DNA of 64,000 bases from JALZHR01 sp036388475. GTDB taxonomy: Bacteria > Acidobacteriota > Blastocatellia > Pyrinomonadales > Pyrinomonadaceae. Positions 62,767 through 64,000 of this stretch are shown one piece after another; the first letter of the stretch is position 1; each line of letters opens with the position of its first letter. The notes beneath the pieces are model-generated. The model was not told the DNA's origin, ran no database searches, and saw only the letters and a list, made by a program, of their open reading frames with translations. The stretch covers positions 31,701 to 95,700 of the forward strand of contig DASVRT010000032.1 in assembly GCA_036388475.1 (NCBI GenBank). Reading direction: 5' to 3'. A program made the translations under genes and the position numbers.

Positions 62767-63328
62767 ATGAAAATCGGTTACGCACGTGTCTCTACAATTG
62801 ATCAGAATTTGTTTCTTCAAACCGATGCTTTAGAACGTTCCGGATGCGGGAAGATATTTACTGATACGGCAAGCGGTTCGGTTGATTCAAGGCTTGAGCT
62901 GATGGATGCCCTGGAATTTTGTAGAAGCGGAGACTCACTAATTGTTTGGAAATTAGACCGCCTCGGAAGAAGTCTCAGACATCTGATTGATACCATTAAC
63001 CGACTGCAAGCAAAAGGTGTTGAATTCGTTTCTCTTCAGGAGAGTGTCGATACCACAACTTCCGGTGGAAAGCTGGTTTTTCCTGTTTTCGGAGCATTAG
63101 CTGAATTTGAAAGAGAAATGATCTAGGGAAAGAACCAGGGCGGGACTCAAAGCGGCAAGAGCCAGAGAAATATCAAACGGTCGCCCGCAAAAACTAACCA
63201 GAGCACAGATTCAGATGGCAAGAATTCTAATGAAAAATCCGGCAAACAAAAGCGCTGATATTTGCAATACCTCGAAAATTTCCCGCTCGACGCTTTACAG
63301 GTATTGTTTGGATAAAGAAAAAAGATAG
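62767..63328 (+). pseudogene. Serine resolvase/invertase, frameshifted
   Basis: Small serine recombinase of the Tn3/Tn552 resolvase type. The catalytic Ser is in IGYARVSTIDQN at the N-terminus; IVWKLDRLGRSLRHLI and VFGALAEFEREMI follow. At 63124 one extra base brings a TAG into frame. The next frame continues exactly as expected (RERTRAGLKAARA... NGRPQKLTRAQIQMARIL... ISRSTLYRYC) to the TAG at 63326-63328. The intact protein would be about 187 residues. The catalytic domain is whole but the DNA-binding helix-turn-helix is out of frame, so the gene is probably dead unless the indel is a sequencing error. AGGAAG lies upstream of the ATG as a ribosome-binding site. Confidence 0.8.
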
Positions 63329-63924
63329 CTAACAAATCAGATTAAAATCATTATCTTTAAGAACTGCCTGGTTCAAAAAGGGGCGTTATTGAGACAACAA
63401 GAAAGCCCTCACGCCCGTTGTTGTTCGATGCCGTCGGTATTTGTTCGCACAAGTTCTTTCATTCAGACAGGTTTTGAGACGCGTTTTTGAGACACATTTA
63501 GAAATGATTTGTTATGTTGCTTTTCAAGCAACGCCGTTAACCGCAAGATCAGCGAACTTCCCGGCTTGGTTTTTCTTAGCCGTCAAATCAAGAGCAAAAT
63601 ACCCGATAATTTGTCGGGTTTTCGGCTCAGAAATTTTAGCAGACCGATAATAAGGGTTTAGTCCTTTCACTACAGTATCCTGCAAGTTTATCATTGCTTG
63701 TTCGCCGCCATAGCCTCCAACAGATTGACTGCTTTCCGATTAGTTTTAATACTCCGTTTGTCTTTAAACTAAAAATCCCTTTTCTGACCGAGATTGGAGA
63801 TAAGTCATAATCGACACATTCTCACTTCGGTCGGCACCATTTTAAATAGTTTTATTTTCCCCGTGTATTTGCGCTTAAAAATTAAGATGCACTGTTTGAC
63901 TATTATTGCTTCTTCATTTATGTT
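63329..63924. other. AT-rich region without clear genes, with further TGTCTC-type repeats
   Basis: It contains the right terminal repeat (63373-63396) and two minus-strand GTCTCAAAA units (63466-63480 and 63481-63494). The open frame at 63441-63650 runs through these repeats and has no recognisable protein character. No RNA gene is seen. Confidence 0.4.
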
Positions 63925-64000
63925 ATGACTAATTTTAGCTCTCAGTCATATCAGAACATTATGCGAGACGTTGCCCGACGCCAGGACATAAAAGATTTAA
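63925..64000 (+). CDS. Possible start of a gene cut by the right edge
   Basis: ATG at 63925 opens MTNFSSQSYQNIMRDVARRQ and remains open to the window end. It is too short to identify, and no good ribosome-binding site is visible. Confidence 0.3.
   Translation, partial: MTNFSSQSYQNIMRDVARRQDIKDL

Larger units (their letters stand above)
61664..63396. mobile_element. Candidate small mobile element with TGTCTC-type terminal repeats and a serine resolvase
   Basis: Left end inward TGTCTCGAAAACGCCCGTTT (from 61664) and right end inward TGTCTCAATAACGCCCCTTT (from 63396) match at most positions, as inverted terminal repeats would. An internal related unit lies at 62518-62543 and another beyond the right end at 63481-63494. 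Inside are a hypothetical gene and a frameshifted resolvase. No transposase is present, so it may be a passive element or part of a larger decayed one. No target duplication is evident. Confidence 0.45.

Noticed and set aside
62767..63126. Resolvase interruption as a third candidate recoded stop
   Set aside because: The stop is TAG and the continuation is in a different frame, so it is a frameshift, not Sec insertion.
63441..63650. 69-codon plus-strand frame
   Set aside because: Runs through TGTCTC-type repeats, has no ribosome-binding site or recognisable protein character.

Overview
The window looks like chromosomal DNA of an Acidobacteriota bacterium, probably a Blastocatellia/Pyrinomonadaceae-type lineage. 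This is inferred from gene content, not from a marker gene. Evidence: an Oar-type TonB-dependent receptor with an N-terminal carboxypeptidase-like domain and no SusD partner; several CRTAC1/ASPIC-UnbV FG-GAP proteins; an acidobacterial-type ECF sigma factor next to a Ser/Thr kinase-TPR receptor; CSLREX/beta-helix, delta-60 and VCBS-repeat secreted proteins. I saw no rRNA, tRNA or CRISPR array.

Layout. (1) 1-18.8 kb, all minus strand: a PUL-like carbohydrate locus. In transcription order it holds a TonB receptor, TPR protein, jelly-roll secreted protein, two tandem GH43 enzymes, a 58-aa small protein, galT, galK, a LacI regulator, a third GH43, a YtfQ-like sugar-binding lipoprotein, an AhpD-like protein, the sugar ABC ATPase, a GH-A glycosidase and the ABC permease (cut by the window edge). 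Gaps are short and several genes overlap. The logic is import of arabino/galacto-oligosaccharides through the outer membrane, trimming by GH43 and GH-A enzymes, ABC uptake and Leloir entry of galactose. (2) 19-26.4 kb, minus: two CRTAC1-type FG-GAP proteins (one fused to a TlpA-like thioredoxin domain), a nitrilase and a small secreted protein. (3) 26.4-37 kb: a 2.3-kaa CSLREX/beta-helix surface protein, divergent from an ECF sigma factor and a membrane Ser/Thr kinase. (4) 37.4-44.3 kb: a secreted GH42-like protein; a Tn7-like scar (tnsA, end repeats, tnsB C-terminal relic); a chimeric broken ORF; a divergent SDR/AraC pair. (5) 44.5-57.9 kb: a delta-60/VCBS protein and an RHS/YD-repeat polymorphic toxin locus with a candidate immunity gene and a displaced orphan tip, bracketed by two copies of a 36-nt repeat. 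(6) 58-64 kb: an intracellular-looking GH-A glycosidase, an S41 protease, and a small element with TGTCTC-type ends carrying a frameshifted serine resolvase.

Most interesting result: two unrelated genes, the AhpD-like protein (3643-4206) and the FG-GAP/ASPIC/TlpA protein (22296-25223), are each interrupted by one in-frame UGA with homology-like continuity on both sides. In the AhpD-like protein the UGA falls at the second cysteine of the CxxCxxxH active site. In both, a 6-bp hairpin with an apical AGUU(U/G) loop starts 16-17 nt after the UGA, as expected of a bacterial SECIS. I read both as candidate selenoproteins.
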